Source: Candidatus Gastranaerophilales bacterium
Lineage (GTDB): Bacteria > Cyanobacteriota > Vampirovibrionia > Gastranaerophilales > Gastranaerophilaceae
NCBI GenBank assembly: GCA_900770525.1
Contig: CAAHDT010000035.1
Location: 1 to 28,617 of the forward strand
DNA: 28,617 nucleotides
Direction: 5' to 3'
This document shows, piece after piece, positions 1-8,216 of this stretch (the first letter of the stretch is position 1; every line of letters starts with the position of its first letter). A model generated the notes under the pieces. That model was not told the DNA's origin. It did not search any database and worked only from the letters and a program-made list of their open reading frames with translations. A program made the position numbers and the translations under genes.

Positions 1-133
1 CAAACTGCACCCTGCAAAGTAAAAAAGGGTCGATTTTAGGGTTTCAGTTCATCATGTAGGCAACTTTTTTATTATTAACTATCATAAAAACATACCCAAT
101 ATGGAATGTTTTTGGAACGTTTTTTATTGCATT

Positions 134-160
134 AAAAAAGAGGGTATCTAAACCCCTCTT
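134..160 (-). terminator. Intrinsic terminator
   Basis: On the minus strand a 7-bp stem, AAGAGGG paired with CCCTCTT, with a 9-nt loop is followed by TTTTAAT. It lies directly downstream of the partial tRNA-Asp end at 159-180 and overlaps its first bases. Confidence 0.7.
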
Positions 161-180
161 ATAATGGCGGGAACGACGAG
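159..180. repeat. Direct repeat copy 1 of tRNA-Asp 3' end
   Basis: These 22 bases are identical to 346-367, which covers the 3' end of the tRNA-Asp gene including the encoded CCA and a few bases downstream of it. The copy is followed, in the tRNA direction, by its own terminator hairpin at 134-160, just as the real tRNA is. The rest of a tRNA (anticodon arm, D arm) cannot be recognised beyond this copy. The arrangement resembles an integrase attachment-site scar or a tandem tRNA duplication that has decayed. Confidence 0.75.
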
Positions 181-320
181 CGGATTTGCGGACGGGCGAC
201 ACGAAGTTAGTCCGGATAGCGAGCAGATGGAGCAAACAGCAACTGTGTTGCTATTGCGGAACTCTGGGAGCGTGGAGCAAATCCAAGACAGGCGAGAAGA
301 GCCGAGTCGTTCAAAAACAA

Positions 321-347
321 AAAAAAGAACCCTTAAAGGGTTCTTTT
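321..347 (-). terminator. Terminator of tRNA-Asp
   Basis: A 10-bp perfect stem (AAAAGAACCC with GGGTTCTTTT, 5-nt loop) is followed on the minus strand by a run of T residues. It begins 4-5 bp after the CCA end of the tRNA-Asp gene and should end that transcript. Confidence 0.85.
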
Positions 348-351
348 ATAA

Positions 352-429
352 TGGCGGGAACGACGAGGCTCGAACTCGCGACCTCATGCGTGACAGGCAT
401 GCGCTCTAACCAAACTGAGCTACGCTCCC
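352..429 (-). tRNA. tRNA-Asp (anticodon GTC)
   Basis: The reverse complement folds as a standard tRNA. The acceptor stem is GGGAGCG with CGTTCCC, followed by discriminator G and an encoded CCA. The D arm is GCTC...GAGC. The anticodon arm CATGC-CTGTCAC-GCATG carries anticodon GTC. The T arm is GCGAG-TTCGAGC-CTCGT. The GTC anticodon reads aspartate codons GAC and GAU. A strong terminator follows at 321-347, and a 22-bp copy of its 3' end lies 187 bp further downstream. Confidence 0.96.
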
Positions 430-603
430 ATAAATTTAATTTTCACTTCAGGTTCTCCTGACAATTTGTATTATATAATGCTGAAAAAAAAATTGCAAGA
501 ACTTTTTTTATTTTTTCTTTTACATCAAATATTTATATTTCTCCAAACTTGCAACTTTATATCTCTCTCAACTTGCAACTTTACACACTCCAACAGTCAA
601 ACA

Positions 604-634
604 AAACCGGCTCTGTATATAACAGAACCGGTTT
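604..634 (-). terminator. Terminator of GH57 gene
   Basis: On the minus strand the stem AAACCGGTTCTG pairs with CAGAGCCGGTTT (one G-U wobble in RNA) and is followed by TTTTGTTT. It lies about 25 bp beyond the stop codon of the GH57 branching enzyme gene. The 430-657 stretch holds nothing else that I can support. Confidence 0.85.
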
Positions 635-657
635 CAGTTTATCAGTTTATTTTAGAA

Positions 658-2382
658 TTAGTCTTTATATAACGGTGCCAATTTCTTTGACTGCTGAGGA
701 ATTACTCCTTCTTCCAAAGATTGATATACTCTGTAGTCGATTACAGGGAAACAATTATCAATACTTTCAATTTCACTCAACTTAGCTTCATCAATATTGC
801 CGCTTTCTATCATGTCACAAATAGTTTCAAATCTGTCAACATGCTCTCTAAATCTGTCTGTAGCATAATCTTTTGCCTGCCATGTTGTAATCAAGAACGG
901 CCAATCCGAACTTTGCAACAAAAGATTCTCTCTTGCCATTTGATTTAATGCTCTATGCAACAACTTGTCTTCAGGAATTTCTGCATGTGCATCAACAATC
1001 TTGTTAATACGTTTTTCACAAGCATGAATAATCGGCCACATCCATTCAGTCAAATGGTTATTCCATACATAGAAGTGTCCGCCTTGCCCCCAAGAGCTTT
1101 CTGGAATTTGAATTGCTTCAGTTGGTGGATGAGCGTGAATATACTCGCCTGCTGTCATTCTTTCAACTTCAGGTAAGTATGCATTGAACTTTTTAATAAC
1201 CTGTTTGATAAATTCAACACCTTCAAACCACCAGTGTCCAAACAACTCAGTATCAAATGACACCATTACCAAACCTTCCTTACCATTATGTGACTTTTTG
1301 TAATCATTTAACAAGTGGTAAATCAAAGTTGTATAGTGATCAGAATTTTCGTTTACTTTATTCAAAGCCAAAACCGGATCATAAAGCATTTTATCGCCCA
1401 AATCTGTTTTTGGTGAAGTTATTCTCCAGTAGTGCATCCCGGAATTAGCATCTTTTCTATGGAATTCTCTAAAGCAGCCATCACCAGGATAACCGTCAGC
1501 AGCAGACCAAACCTGATAACCGGCTCTATCGTTTCTGCCCATTACAGCAACTTGCGCATCAGGCAACCAATATGCGGAATATGTATCATAACCAGTTGCA
1601 GGTCTTTCAGGTAACGGAATATATTCAATGTTTCCGTAAACTCCGATTACACGTCTGTTGCCGATTGAATTTCCACCTTCAATTACATGTGATTCTGTAA
1701 AGAAGTATTCAATATCATTGTTTTGAAGAGTTACTTCAATTGCAGGGCGCCAATGTTTTTTGCCATCTTTACCTACATATTCATAACCTTGTCTATATGC
1801 ACATTCAGGCAACCAACATCCTGATGCTTTTTTGCCAAACAATCTTTTGGTAGTATCAGAACCAACTTTAAATTGAGCATTCAAGTTACTATCAGTTGCA
1901 AGCAACGGAGAAAATCCATGAGTTGCTCCTGATGTTGTAATTTCGATACATCCTAAATCTTGATATTTTTTGAAGGCTGAAATCAAGTCCATGCCGTACT
2001 TATCAACAAACGAACTCTTAATATAATTGAACCAGTCAAAATAATATTTTGCCAAATATTTTAAGTGTTGAGAATGAGGAACTTTTGGGTCAGGATATCT
2101 TTCCAAATCTTTTGAAACCTGCGCAATTCTTGAATCCAAATATTCCACAAAACCGTGTTTCAAATGTTCATCATTAAGTTGTTCGGCTAGGATTGGTGTA
2201 ATACCTACCGTCAATTTTGCCTTAATACCTTCATCATACAACTCAGAAATAGCGTTCAACAACGGAACGTATGTTTCTGCCATACATTCATAAAGGTTTT
2301 CCTCCCCGAAAGGCCACATACCGGCTTTTCTATAATAAGGAAGGTGGCTGTGTAACATAAATACAAATTGACCTACTGACAT
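658..2382 (-). CDS. GH57 1,4-alpha-glucan branching enzyme
   Basis: This 574-residue protein belongs to glycoside hydrolase family 57 with the DUF1957-type C-terminal region typical of GH57 branching enzymes. Such enzymes cut alpha-1,4 glucan chains and re-attach them by alpha-1,6 links, building glycogen-like storage polymer in the cytoplasm. Visible motifs are the N-terminal HSHLPY, the GCWLPECAYR block whose Glu193 matches the catalytic nucleophile, and FDTELFGHWW whose Asp377 matches the acid/base. The later W-x-QGGHFYVWNN segment fits the C-terminal helical domain. I chose the second of two in-frame ATGs because GGAGG lies 5 bp before it; the upstream ATG at 2394 would overlap that ribosome site. 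The gene is divergent from the alpha-mannosidase and ends in its own terminator. The family is clear. Branching rather than amylase activity is inferred from the DUF1957 architecture. Confidence 0.9.
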   Translation of the reverse strand: MSVGQFVFMLHSHLPYYRKAGMWPFGEENLYECMAETYVPLLNAISELYDEGIKAKLTVGITPILAEQLNDEHLKHGFVEYLDSRIAQVSKDLERYPDPKVPHSQHLKYLAKYYFDWFNYIKSSFVDKYGMDLISAFKKYQDLGCIEITTSGATHGFSPLLATDSNLNAQFKVGSDTTKRLFGKKASGCWLPECAYRQGYEYVGKDGKKHWRPAIEVTLQNNDIEYFFTESHVIEGGNSIGNRRVIGVYGNIEYIPLPERPATGYDTYSAYWLPDAQVAVMGRNDRAGYQVWSAADGYPGDGCFREFHRKDANSGMHYWRITSPKTDLGDKMLYDPVLALNKVNENSDHYTTLIYHLLNDYKKSHNGKEGLVMVSFDTELFGHWWFEGVEFIKQVIKKFNAYLPEVERMTAGEYIHAHPPTEAIQIPESSWGQGGHFYVWNNHLTEWMWPIIHACEKRINKIVDAHAEIPEDKLLHRALNQMARENLLLQSSDWPFLITTWQAKDYATDRFREHVDRFETICDMIESGNIDEAKLSEIESIDNCFPVIDYRVYQSLEEGVIPQQSKKLAPLYKD

Positions 2383-2614
2383 TAATGCCTCCATATCTCT
2401 CTTTTACTTAAATTATTTCTATATATAACCAAGTTTCTACATGAAAATATATAACACAAAAGGCTAAAAAATATAATCCTATAGAACTAATTCTTGTGAA
2501 TAAATTTACAAAAGTTAAAATATAAAAATATATATTTTATACAGACAATAATGTTTATTAATACAGACACAAATACACTAATTGCAATAGTTTTCACCGA
2601 TTTTTGTTAACAAT

Positions 2615-2643
2615 TTGCAATTAATACAAACTGTCAGTATAAT
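2615..2643 (+). promoter_or_regulatory. Sigma-70 promoter for GH38 gene
   Basis: TTGCAA at 2615-2620 and a perfect TATAAT at 2638-2643 are separated by 17 bp. The predicted start of transcription is about 2650, only about three bases before the ATG at 2653. The transcript would therefore have almost no leader, and no ribosome binding site is present. Confidence 0.8.
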
Positions 2644-2652
2644 TAGTAGATT

Positions 2653-4677
2653 ATGAAGAAAAAAGTTATCGCATATTTACATACACATTGGGATAGAGAA
2701 TGGTATAGGGAATTTGAGATTTTTCGCCTGCGATTATTGAGGGTTTTTGACAATGTTTTAGACCTTTTAGAGAACAAAAAAATTCCTGCATTCTATTTTG
2801 ATGGACAAGTTTCAGCACTTCTTGATTACCTTGAAATACGTCCGGGAAAAGAAACTTTAATCAGAAAATTAATTCAAGAAAAAAAACTATTTATTGGTCC
2901 ATGTTTTACACTTGTTGACGAATTTTTAACCGATAAATATTGCTTTGAAAAGAATCTGGAAATCGGATTAAAAATTTCTCGAAACTTTGGCTGCGAGGAC
3001 TTTATAGGGTATTTAGCCGATACTTTTGGACATAGCAAAAATATCCCCAAAATATTTAAAAAATATGGTATAGACAAATGCGTAGTTTGGCGAGGATGTG
3101 GGGACATGCCTGCAGAATTTATATTTAACGGAATTAATACAGTTAACTTAATCCGCGGATATTTTATGGACATTTTTTCTGCAAAAATTTCAATTGAAGA
3201 CAAGGCTAAATGGTTAAAAGGAAATTTAGACAAAATTGGCGAAAAGTCAGGTAATGTGCTACTTTTACCGATTGGTGCCGATCACCTTGGGGTTGAACCT
3301 GATATTGCGAGCCAAATTGAAGAAGTAAATAAACTCCTAAATGATTATGAAATCGAATTATCCACTCCGTTTGCATACTTCGAACTTGTAAAAGACAATT
3401 TTAAAGATGAATGGGATGACGAACTGCGCGATAACAGCAAAACCTTTATCTTGCAAGGCAGTTACTCTGCCAGAACAAAAATAAAACAATATAATGCACA
3501 AGCATCATTTAAGCTCAAACTTGCAGATGATTTTCAAAAAGAAATTGGCGGAAAATATGACAACTCAATAGATTACGCCTACAAGTTACTTTTAAAAAAC
3601 CAAGCCCATGACGGAATTTGCGGTTGTTCTACGGATGATGTGCACCAAGAAAATATCATTCGGTACAAAAAAGTAGTTCAAATTGCAAAAACAATTCTTA
3701 AGGAATTGAAATTCTTATACCCTGAAAAGTTTGAGCAAATGTGGCTAAAGTTAAATAAAAATTGTCGCTCAACAATATTAAGAGAAGGAATTAATCCATC
3801 TCCAAACAGTCAAATTATCTCTAGCAAAATGGGTTTTGTCGATGAAATATTATATGACACTCAACGAATTCCGATAACTGAAGATTATACTACTATATAT
3901 AAATATTTGGAAGAAATTCAACCTTCTGATGACAATGTATTTGTTTGCGAAAACCAAATTTCCAATTCTAAAATTCATCTTAAAATTGAGAATGATAAAA
4001 TAATTATTTCGGACAAAGTTACTATCGATTTTGTACAGTTTGAAGATGACGGAGATACGTATAATTTTGGTGCAATTGAAAATGACAATGGTAAATTTGC
4101 TCAAATACGCGGTTCAGAAATTATTATGGATGGAAGTCTTCGTTGTGGAATAAAAATTAGTACAGACGTTTTTGATGTAAATGTATATCTGGACAAAAAT
4201 TCTGACATTTTAAGATTTAAAATAAATTGGAACAACAACCTCACAAATAAGTTGTGGCAAGTTAGATTCAATCTTGCAAATCCGATTACCGAAACATATT
4301 CTGAGGATATGGAAACTATTATAAAGCGCGAGTTTAACCCTAACTACAAAATAAGAGAACATCTGCCAAAAACGAAAGGAATTGAGGTGTGGACAAACAC
4401 TGCCCCTATGCAAAGATTTGTTAGCGCTCAAGGTTTTGGGATTGTAACGAAGGGTTTAACCGAATATGAAGTAAGCGAAAATAGTTTAGCGATAACTTTA
4501 TTACGCTCAACCGGAATAATTTCAAACCCGAAAAATCCTTCTCGCTCAACTCCGGCAGGACCACCTCTTGAGGTTCCGGAAGCACAACAATTGGGAGAAA
4601 ACTCAGCAGAATTTGGAGTTGGATTTTTTGAAACAGAAGAATATCTAAAAAAAGTCAATGAAATATATTTAGGCTGA
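2653..4677 (+). CDS. GH38 alpha-mannosidase
   Basis: This 674-residue protein is a glycoside hydrolase family 38 enzyme that removes alpha-linked mannose; relatives include MngB-type mannosylglycerate hydrolases. The N-terminal HTHWDREWYR block supplies metal-binding His and Asp residues. ADTFGH contains Asp123, the expected nucleophile. QAHDGICGCS at about residues 317-326 is the conserved metal and active-site segment of the central helical domain. The C-terminal beta domain retains GPPLEVPEAQ. At 674 residues it is shorter than the roughly 850-900 common for MngB, mainly at the C-terminus. No signal peptide is seen, so it is probably cytoplasmic and acts on imported oligosaccharides; the substrate is not known. 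A near-consensus promoter ends just upstream of the ATG, so the mRNA should be leaderless or nearly so. Confidence 0.9.
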   Translation: MKKKVIAYLHTHWDREWYREFEIFRLRLLRVFDNVLDLLENKKIPAFYFDGQVSALLDYLEIRPGKETLIRKLIQEKKLFIGPCFTLVDEFLTDKYCFEKNLEIGLKISRNFGCEDFIGYLADTFGHSKNIPKIFKKYGIDKCVVWRGCGDMPAEFIFNGINTVNLIRGYFMDIFSAKISIEDKAKWLKGNLDKIGEKSGNVLLLPIGADHLGVEPDIASQIEEVNKLLNDYEIELSTPFAYFELVKDNFKDEWDDELRDNSKTFILQGSYSARTKIKQYNAQASFKLKLADDFQKEIGGKYDNSIDYAYKLLLKNQAHDGICGCSTDDVHQENIIRYKKVVQIAKTILKELKFLYPEKFEQMWLKLNKNCRSTILREGINPSPNSQIISSKMGFVDEILYDTQRIPITEDYTTIYKYLEEIQPSDDNVFVCENQISNSKIHLKIENDKIIISDKVTIDFVQFEDDGDTYNFGAIENDNGKFAQIRGSEIIMDGSLRCGIKISTDVFDVNVYLDKNSDILRFKINWNNNLTNKLWQVRFNLANPITETYSEDMETIIKREFNPNYKIREHLPKTKGIEVWTNTAPMQRFVSAQGFGIVTKGLTEYEVSENSLAITLLRSTGIISNPKNPSRSTPAGPPLEVPEAQQLGENSAEFGVGFFETEEYLKKVNEIYLG

Positions 4678-4700
4678 TACGTTGAACATATCAGCCTAAA
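4668..4700. terminator. Bidirectional terminator
   Basis: A 12-bp perfect stem (TTTAGGCTGATA with TATCAGCCTAAA, 9-nt loop) overlaps the stop codon of the alpha-mannosidase. It lies 23 bp beyond the end of the convergent minus-strand membrane protein gene. It has only short T runs on either side. Confidence 0.75.
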
Positions 4701-4723
4701 TATTTCAAAATCATTAATCCAAA

Positions 4724-5587
4724 TTAAGCTTTCGCTGCTTGAGCAGGTTGATTAGCCTGTACATTCTGAGCTGTTTGAATATTATTCTTTTCTGCAGCCT
4801 TTGCTTTTTTGTGAGCCAAATATTTATCACAAAGAATATTTGCAGGCTTTGTAACAGCTACCGGAACAATAAATCTGTATACCATTGAGAATACAATTAT
4901 TGAACGAAGTAAGCCAAAACCGTCAAATTTTGTCATGAACTTTTTATAATCAGCTTCATTCAAAAAGTGCTTTTTACCATATTTCTTTAAGTAAGAATCT
5001 AATTTGTACAACGGTTCTTTATCGATATCAGCACGACTTGCGTTTTTCAATTTAATCTTATCGTTCTTTTCTTTCATTGCATTTCGGATAGCTTCTGCAT
5101 TAGGAACATTCAAATCAAAATATTGTTCTTTTTTCTCGCCCCACCATTTTTTCAAACGGCTATCTAAGAAAAGAGCACCCGCAGTTGATACAAGGAAAGT
5201 CAAGAATTGGTTAACAGCTAATGTTTGTTTTCTATCCTTATCCATCTTATCATTTTTTAAGGTTCTTTGCATATATGAACCACTTGTTATTGCCGAGCCA
5301 CCAATTAAGAAAAATTTAATCGCGTTATCTTTTCCTTTAATTTTATTGGCAATTCCATCAATAACTTTGTTATCAAACAAGTGTTTTGATATGTTTTCAC
5401 CTACCCAGTTACAAGCCTTGTCATACTTTGCGGAAATAGATTTTAAAAATTTTGAATCTCCTGCAACTGACTCAGCAATATCTCCTATCGCAGATGTTGC
5501 ACCGGTAAAAGATTGTTGCTGTTGAGGTTTTGTATTGTATTTATTTTGAGTTGTATATGATTTATATGGATTAAATGTTACGTTCAT
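4724..5587 (-). CDS. Membrane protein of lineage-specific paralogous family
   Basis: I do not recognise a named family for this 287-residue protein. The N-terminus is polar and Gln-rich and carries QQSFTG at about residues 24-29. Two hydrophobic stretches follow (around residues 90-165, with TLAVNQFLTFLVSTAGALF) and another near 225-250 (LRSIIVFSMVYRFIVPVAV). The C-terminus is a low-complexity tail rich in Ala, Gln and Asn. The DKDRKQTLAVNQ segment matches in position the D-x(n)-KKY-x-A block of its neighbours at 5587-6618, 6804-7439 and 7436-8005, so I place it in the same family. Its ATG overlaps the stop codon of the upstream gene by one base (TAATG), with GGAGG ahead of it, which suggests translational coupling. 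Function unknown. Confidence 0.8.
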   Translation of the reverse strand: MNVTFNPYKSYTTQNKYNTKPQQQQSFTGATSAIGDIAESVAGDSKFLKSISAKYDKACNWVGENISKHLFDNKVIDGIANKIKGKDNAIKFFLIGGSAITSGSYMQRTLKNDKMDKDRKQTLAVNQFLTFLVSTAGALFLDSRLKKWWGEKKEQYFDLNVPNAEAIRNAMKEKNDKIKLKNASRADIDKEPLYKLDSYLKKYGKKHFLNEADYKKFMTKFDGFGLLRSIIVFSMVYRFIVPVAVTKPANILCDKYLAHKKAKAAEKNNIQTAQNVQANQPAQAAKA

Positions 5588-6618
5588 TATTTAAGCCCTC
5601 CATTCTTTGCAACTTTCTGCATAAATTGTGCCATATTTGCCTGTTCATTTGCAGGGCTTGGGGTTTGTACTTGTGGTTGAGGTTGAACCGCTGAAACATT
5701 TGCTTGTTCCGGTGTTTTTTCAGCTTGAGGTGCCACTTCAGGTTTAACCTCCGGCTTAGCTTCCGCTTTCTTACCTTTTTCCAATCTGAATACATATTTC
5801 AAAATTGGAGGAATTAAAGCAATTGTTAAGGCTGCTCTTGGAATAGCGATACCCCAATCAACAACGTTCTTCATTGTTGTATCTATTGCACCGATATGAC
5901 TTTCTAAATCTCTGATTTGTTTTTTGATTGCTGTTTTTTCAGAGTCTTGAATTCCACTCTTCAATTTGCGTTTCAATTCATTTATCTTATCAGTCTTTTC
6001 GGTAATTATTTTTATACCTTTGTCAAATTTTCTTGTAATTTTACTTTCGGCTTTATTTTCTTTAATGCATTTTTCTATTTCTTCATCAGACATATAGAAT
6101 TCGGTACGTAAATAATCTCTAATTTCACCTTCACTCATCTTAGCAAAATCTGATTTGTTCATCTTCTTACCATCATCAATCATAAACTTGCTACCTGAAT
6201 CAAGAGGGCTTGTAACGATTGTTGAGAAAACAAATCCCATAACGGCTGATGCCATTGAGTGACCTGCGGCATAAATCTTATCGTCTTTATCAGATTTACC
6301 AGGAAGGGCAACTGTAGCCGCCGGTCTTAAAAGCCCTGCTAAGAATAAAGAAATAAGAGCTGAACTTGCGATATTGTGAGCGCCGGAAAAGTATGAGAGC
6401 CAGTTAAATGCACTGCTTTTTAATATTTTCCCCATTAAAGTATTAGCGGCAGCCACACTCTGCTCTTGGCTACCGCTAAACGTTATATTATCACTCGCAT
6501 TTTTTTCACACACACACACACCACTCTTCTTCGCATTCATAGGTTGCTTGGCGTGCTCATAATCCGACTTACAATGTTGTTTTCGGATAAAATTGTAATT
6601 TAGAGGTTGTATATTCAT
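5587..6618 (-). CDS. Membrane protein of paralogous family, with GT repeat
   Basis: This 343-residue protein of unknown function has a polar N-terminus containing NITFSG at about residues 44-49. A hydrophobic region with LLRPAATVAL and a DDKIYAAGHSMAS block resembles the RP...D...KKYAA pattern of the neighbours. A charged coiled-coil-like middle (about 160-245) and a hydrophobic IAIPRAALTIALIPPILKY segment follow. The last 60 residues form a Pro/Glu/Gln/Val-rich tail. Near the start the gene contains (GT)7 followed by A7, encoding the unusual VCVCEK at residues 34-39; slippage there would shift the frame. The start has GGTGA three bases before the ATG, a weak ribosome site. It is the first gene of a pair with the 287-residue protein. 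Confidence 0.8.
   Translation of the reverse strand: MNIQPLNYNFIRKQHCKSDYEHAKQPMNAKKSGVCVCEKNASDNITFSGSQEQSVAAANTLMGKILKSSAFNWLSYFSGAHNIASSALISLFLAGLLRPAATVALPGKSDKDDKIYAAGHSMASAVMGFVFSTIVTSPLDSGSKFMIDDGKKMNKSDFAKMSEGEIRDYLRTEFYMSDEEIEKCIKENKAESKITRKFDKGIKIITEKTDKINELKRKLKSGIQDSEKTAIKKQIRDLESHIGAIDTTMKNVVDWGIAIPRAALTIALIPPILKYVFRLEKGKKAEAKPEVKPEVAPQAEKTPEQANVSAVQPQPQVQTPSPANEQANMAQFMQKVAKNGGLK
6500..6521. repeat. T7-(CA)7 simple sequence repeat
   Basis: Seven T residues at 6500-6506 are followed by alternating CA at 6507-6521. In the coding direction this reads as seven GT units then seven A residues, inside the first 40 codons of the 343-residue membrane protein gene. Both tracts are of a type prone to slipped-strand mispairing. 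Confidence 0.85.
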
Positions 6619-6803
6619 GTTTCACCAAATAATTAATAATGTCTTCTACAATTATTCTAAAACAAAGCATTTCATTTTTTGCTAGTAAATTAAGAAAACT
6701 TTACATTACTTTTTATAATTCGTTAATGAAATCTTTCATGCATTACTATTAATGCGCAATACAGGCAACTCACGCAATAATAAAAAGAAACTATACATAA
6801 AAT

Positions 6804-7439
6804 CTACGCTTTGGTATCTAATTTTTGAGGCTGCTGATTTGTCGCAATCTGCTTTTGAGAATTGTCTTTTTTCGGCTCCATGCCGAGCATTCTTAGGCAA
6901 GGATGAATAATTGCATGGCTCACTTGTGGAGCTAATACTGCAAGCCCAAGTACAGAGCCCAGAATATTTCCGACTTCAATAGTTCCTTTTACTCTGTTAA
7001 ACATTTCAGGCTCTTTTTTAGTCTTTAATTCTGTTGCTAATTCTTCATTAAAAATTTTATTTATCTTGTTATTATTAATTCTATCTGATTCAAACGGTTT
7101 TTCGGCATATTTTCTATACTTAAAATATTCAGCAGAATTTTTAAACTTCGCAAAATCAGGTGCATAGTCCTTAAAAATTTTAGGTCCGAGTTTAAATGCG
7201 CCTTCCTTAAAAATCGGCACAACTAACAACGCGTACAACGCTAAACATGTCGCCTGATACAAAAATTCTTTGGCTGCTGCATATTTTTTAGTATCCGGAT
7301 CAATATTATTATCAATTAAAATAAACCCCGGTCTACCAATTGACTTCATTGTAGTTTCAAGTGTAACTTGAGTACTTGCACTTTGAGCAATTGAAGTAAG
7401 CGGAGATGAAATCAATACTTTACCTAACATATCTATCAT
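6804..7439 (-). CDS. Membrane protein of paralogous family
   Basis: This 211-residue protein of unknown function carries GRPGFILIDNNIDPDTKKY at about residues 35-53, followed by a hydrophobic stretch (ATCLALYALLVVPIF). A charged middle is followed by a second hydrophobic segment (GNILGSVLGLAVLAPQV) and a Lys/Gln/Asn-rich tail. The RP-x-F-x4-D-x4-P-x-TKKY block aligns well with that of the next gene upstream, so the two are tandem paralogues. Its ATG overlaps the TGA of the upstream gene in the sequence ATGA, with GGTGG ahead, indicating coupled translation. It may be a two-helix inner membrane protein; no enzyme motif is visible. Confidence 0.8.
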   Translation of the reverse strand: MIDMLGKVLISSPLTSIAQSASTQVTLETTMKSIGRPGFILIDNNIDPDTKKYAAAKEFLYQATCLALYALLVVPIFKEGAFKLGPKIFKDYAPDFAKFKNSAEYFKYRKYAEKPFESDRINNNKINKIFNEELATELKTKKEPEMFNRVKGTIEVGNILGSVLGLAVLAPQVSHAIIHPCLRMLGMEPKKDNSQKQIATNQQPQKLDTKA

Positions 7440-8005
7440 AAGCCACCTACTTTCATGCCGGATGGAAATTTGTTAGCATAAACAGATTGAAATGGTTGTG
7501 AAGCATTTTTCTTATAATTGATATCTTTATTAATTTGAGTCACAACCGATTGCGTTGGTTTTTGCATTTGAGAATTTGTTTTTGGCTTGTTATCCTTTGC
7601 GATATTTGGCATAAATTTGTCCATTATAGGCTTTATTGCAACAGAACAAAGAGCGGGAATAACAAACAGAGCTGCCCCACAAACGCCAAGAAACATCATG
7701 TTTTTGGATGCGCGTTTTGCCATGCTCGCTTGAACATCTTCCGGCATATTTTTAAACTTTATCTTTTTGGCAACATATGCACTCAATTCTCCACACGCAT
7801 AATACGTAGGAATGGCTATCAACTCTGTCAACCCTTCTCTTAATGCCGTATATTTTTTCGTTTCCGGTTTTTCCGTTTTGTCCATCATCGTAAATGTCGG
7901 ACGACAAATTCCCTTAACGAGTGCAATAAGCATTACGGGGTAAGTAGCCTTGGGGTTCACTCCGATTGAGTCACATATTTTGCCTAATCTGTTTACAAAA
8001 CTCAT
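7436..8005 (-). CDS. Membrane protein of paralogous family
   Basis: This 189-residue protein of unknown function contains CRPTFTMMDKTEKPETKKY at about residues 34-52, a hydrophobic segment just after it, and a second one around 105-130 (MMFLGVCGAALFVIPALCSVAI). The C-terminal tail of about 50 residues is rich in Lys, Gln, Asn and Ser. It shares the RP...D...P.TKKY.A..E.L pattern with the downstream gene. AAGAAGG lies four bases before the ATG, supporting this start. It is the first gene of a two-gene unit; the 211 bp upstream (8006-8216) hold only AT-rich spacer. Confidence 0.8.
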   Translation of the reverse strand: MSFVNRLGKICDSIGVNPKATYPVMLIALVKGICRPTFTMMDKTEKPETKKYTALREGLTELIAIPTYYACGELSAYVAKKIKFKNMPEDVQASMAKRASKNMMFLGVCGAALFVIPALCSVAIKPIMDKFMPNIAKDNKPKTNSQMQKPTQSVVTQINKDINYKKNASQPFQSVYANKFPSGMKVGGL

Positions 8006-8216
8006 TTTACCTTCTTAATATTGTTAAATACATCTTTCACCCAATCTTATGACTAAAATTGCGTATTATAAATTAAACCTCAAAATATTTTTTTTTGCTA
8101 TTAGTTTCTCGTATATTAAAATAACGTAACAACTTTTTTGCAAAATAATATTTTAAAATTTCAAATAAAAGATAATAATGAGCTTTTATTTAATTTAATT
8201 CAATCCTAAAACAGCC

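Larger units (their letters stand above)
1..351. other. Intergenic stretch with tRNA-end duplication
   Basis: No convincing protein gene is visible here. The segment from about 164 to 311 is clearly richer in GC than the AT-rich flanks and contains partial inverted repeats (GAACGAC at 171-177 with GTCGTTC at 305-311, and GGATTTGC with GCAAATCC). The open frames across it are tRNA and terminator artefacts: they run through two hairpins and lack ribosome binding sites. The segment lies between two copies of a 22-bp sequence taken from the tRNA-Asp 3' end. Confidence 0.6.

Noticed and set aside
164..461. Open frames on the plus strand through the tRNA region
   Set aside because: They run across a tRNA on the opposite strand and two terminators, lack ribosome sites, and match the usual spurious translations of tRNA genes.
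466..948. Short plus-strand frames between the tRNA and the GH57 gene and inside the GH57 gene
   Set aside because: They are low complexity, have no ribosome sites, and overlap either the terminator at 604-634 or the strongly supported GH57 gene on the other strand.
5004..5525. 173-residue plus-strand frame opposite the 287-residue membrane protein gene
   Set aside because: The minus-strand gene has a ribosome site, coupling to its neighbour and paralogues nearby; the plus-strand frame has none of these and reads as its mirror.
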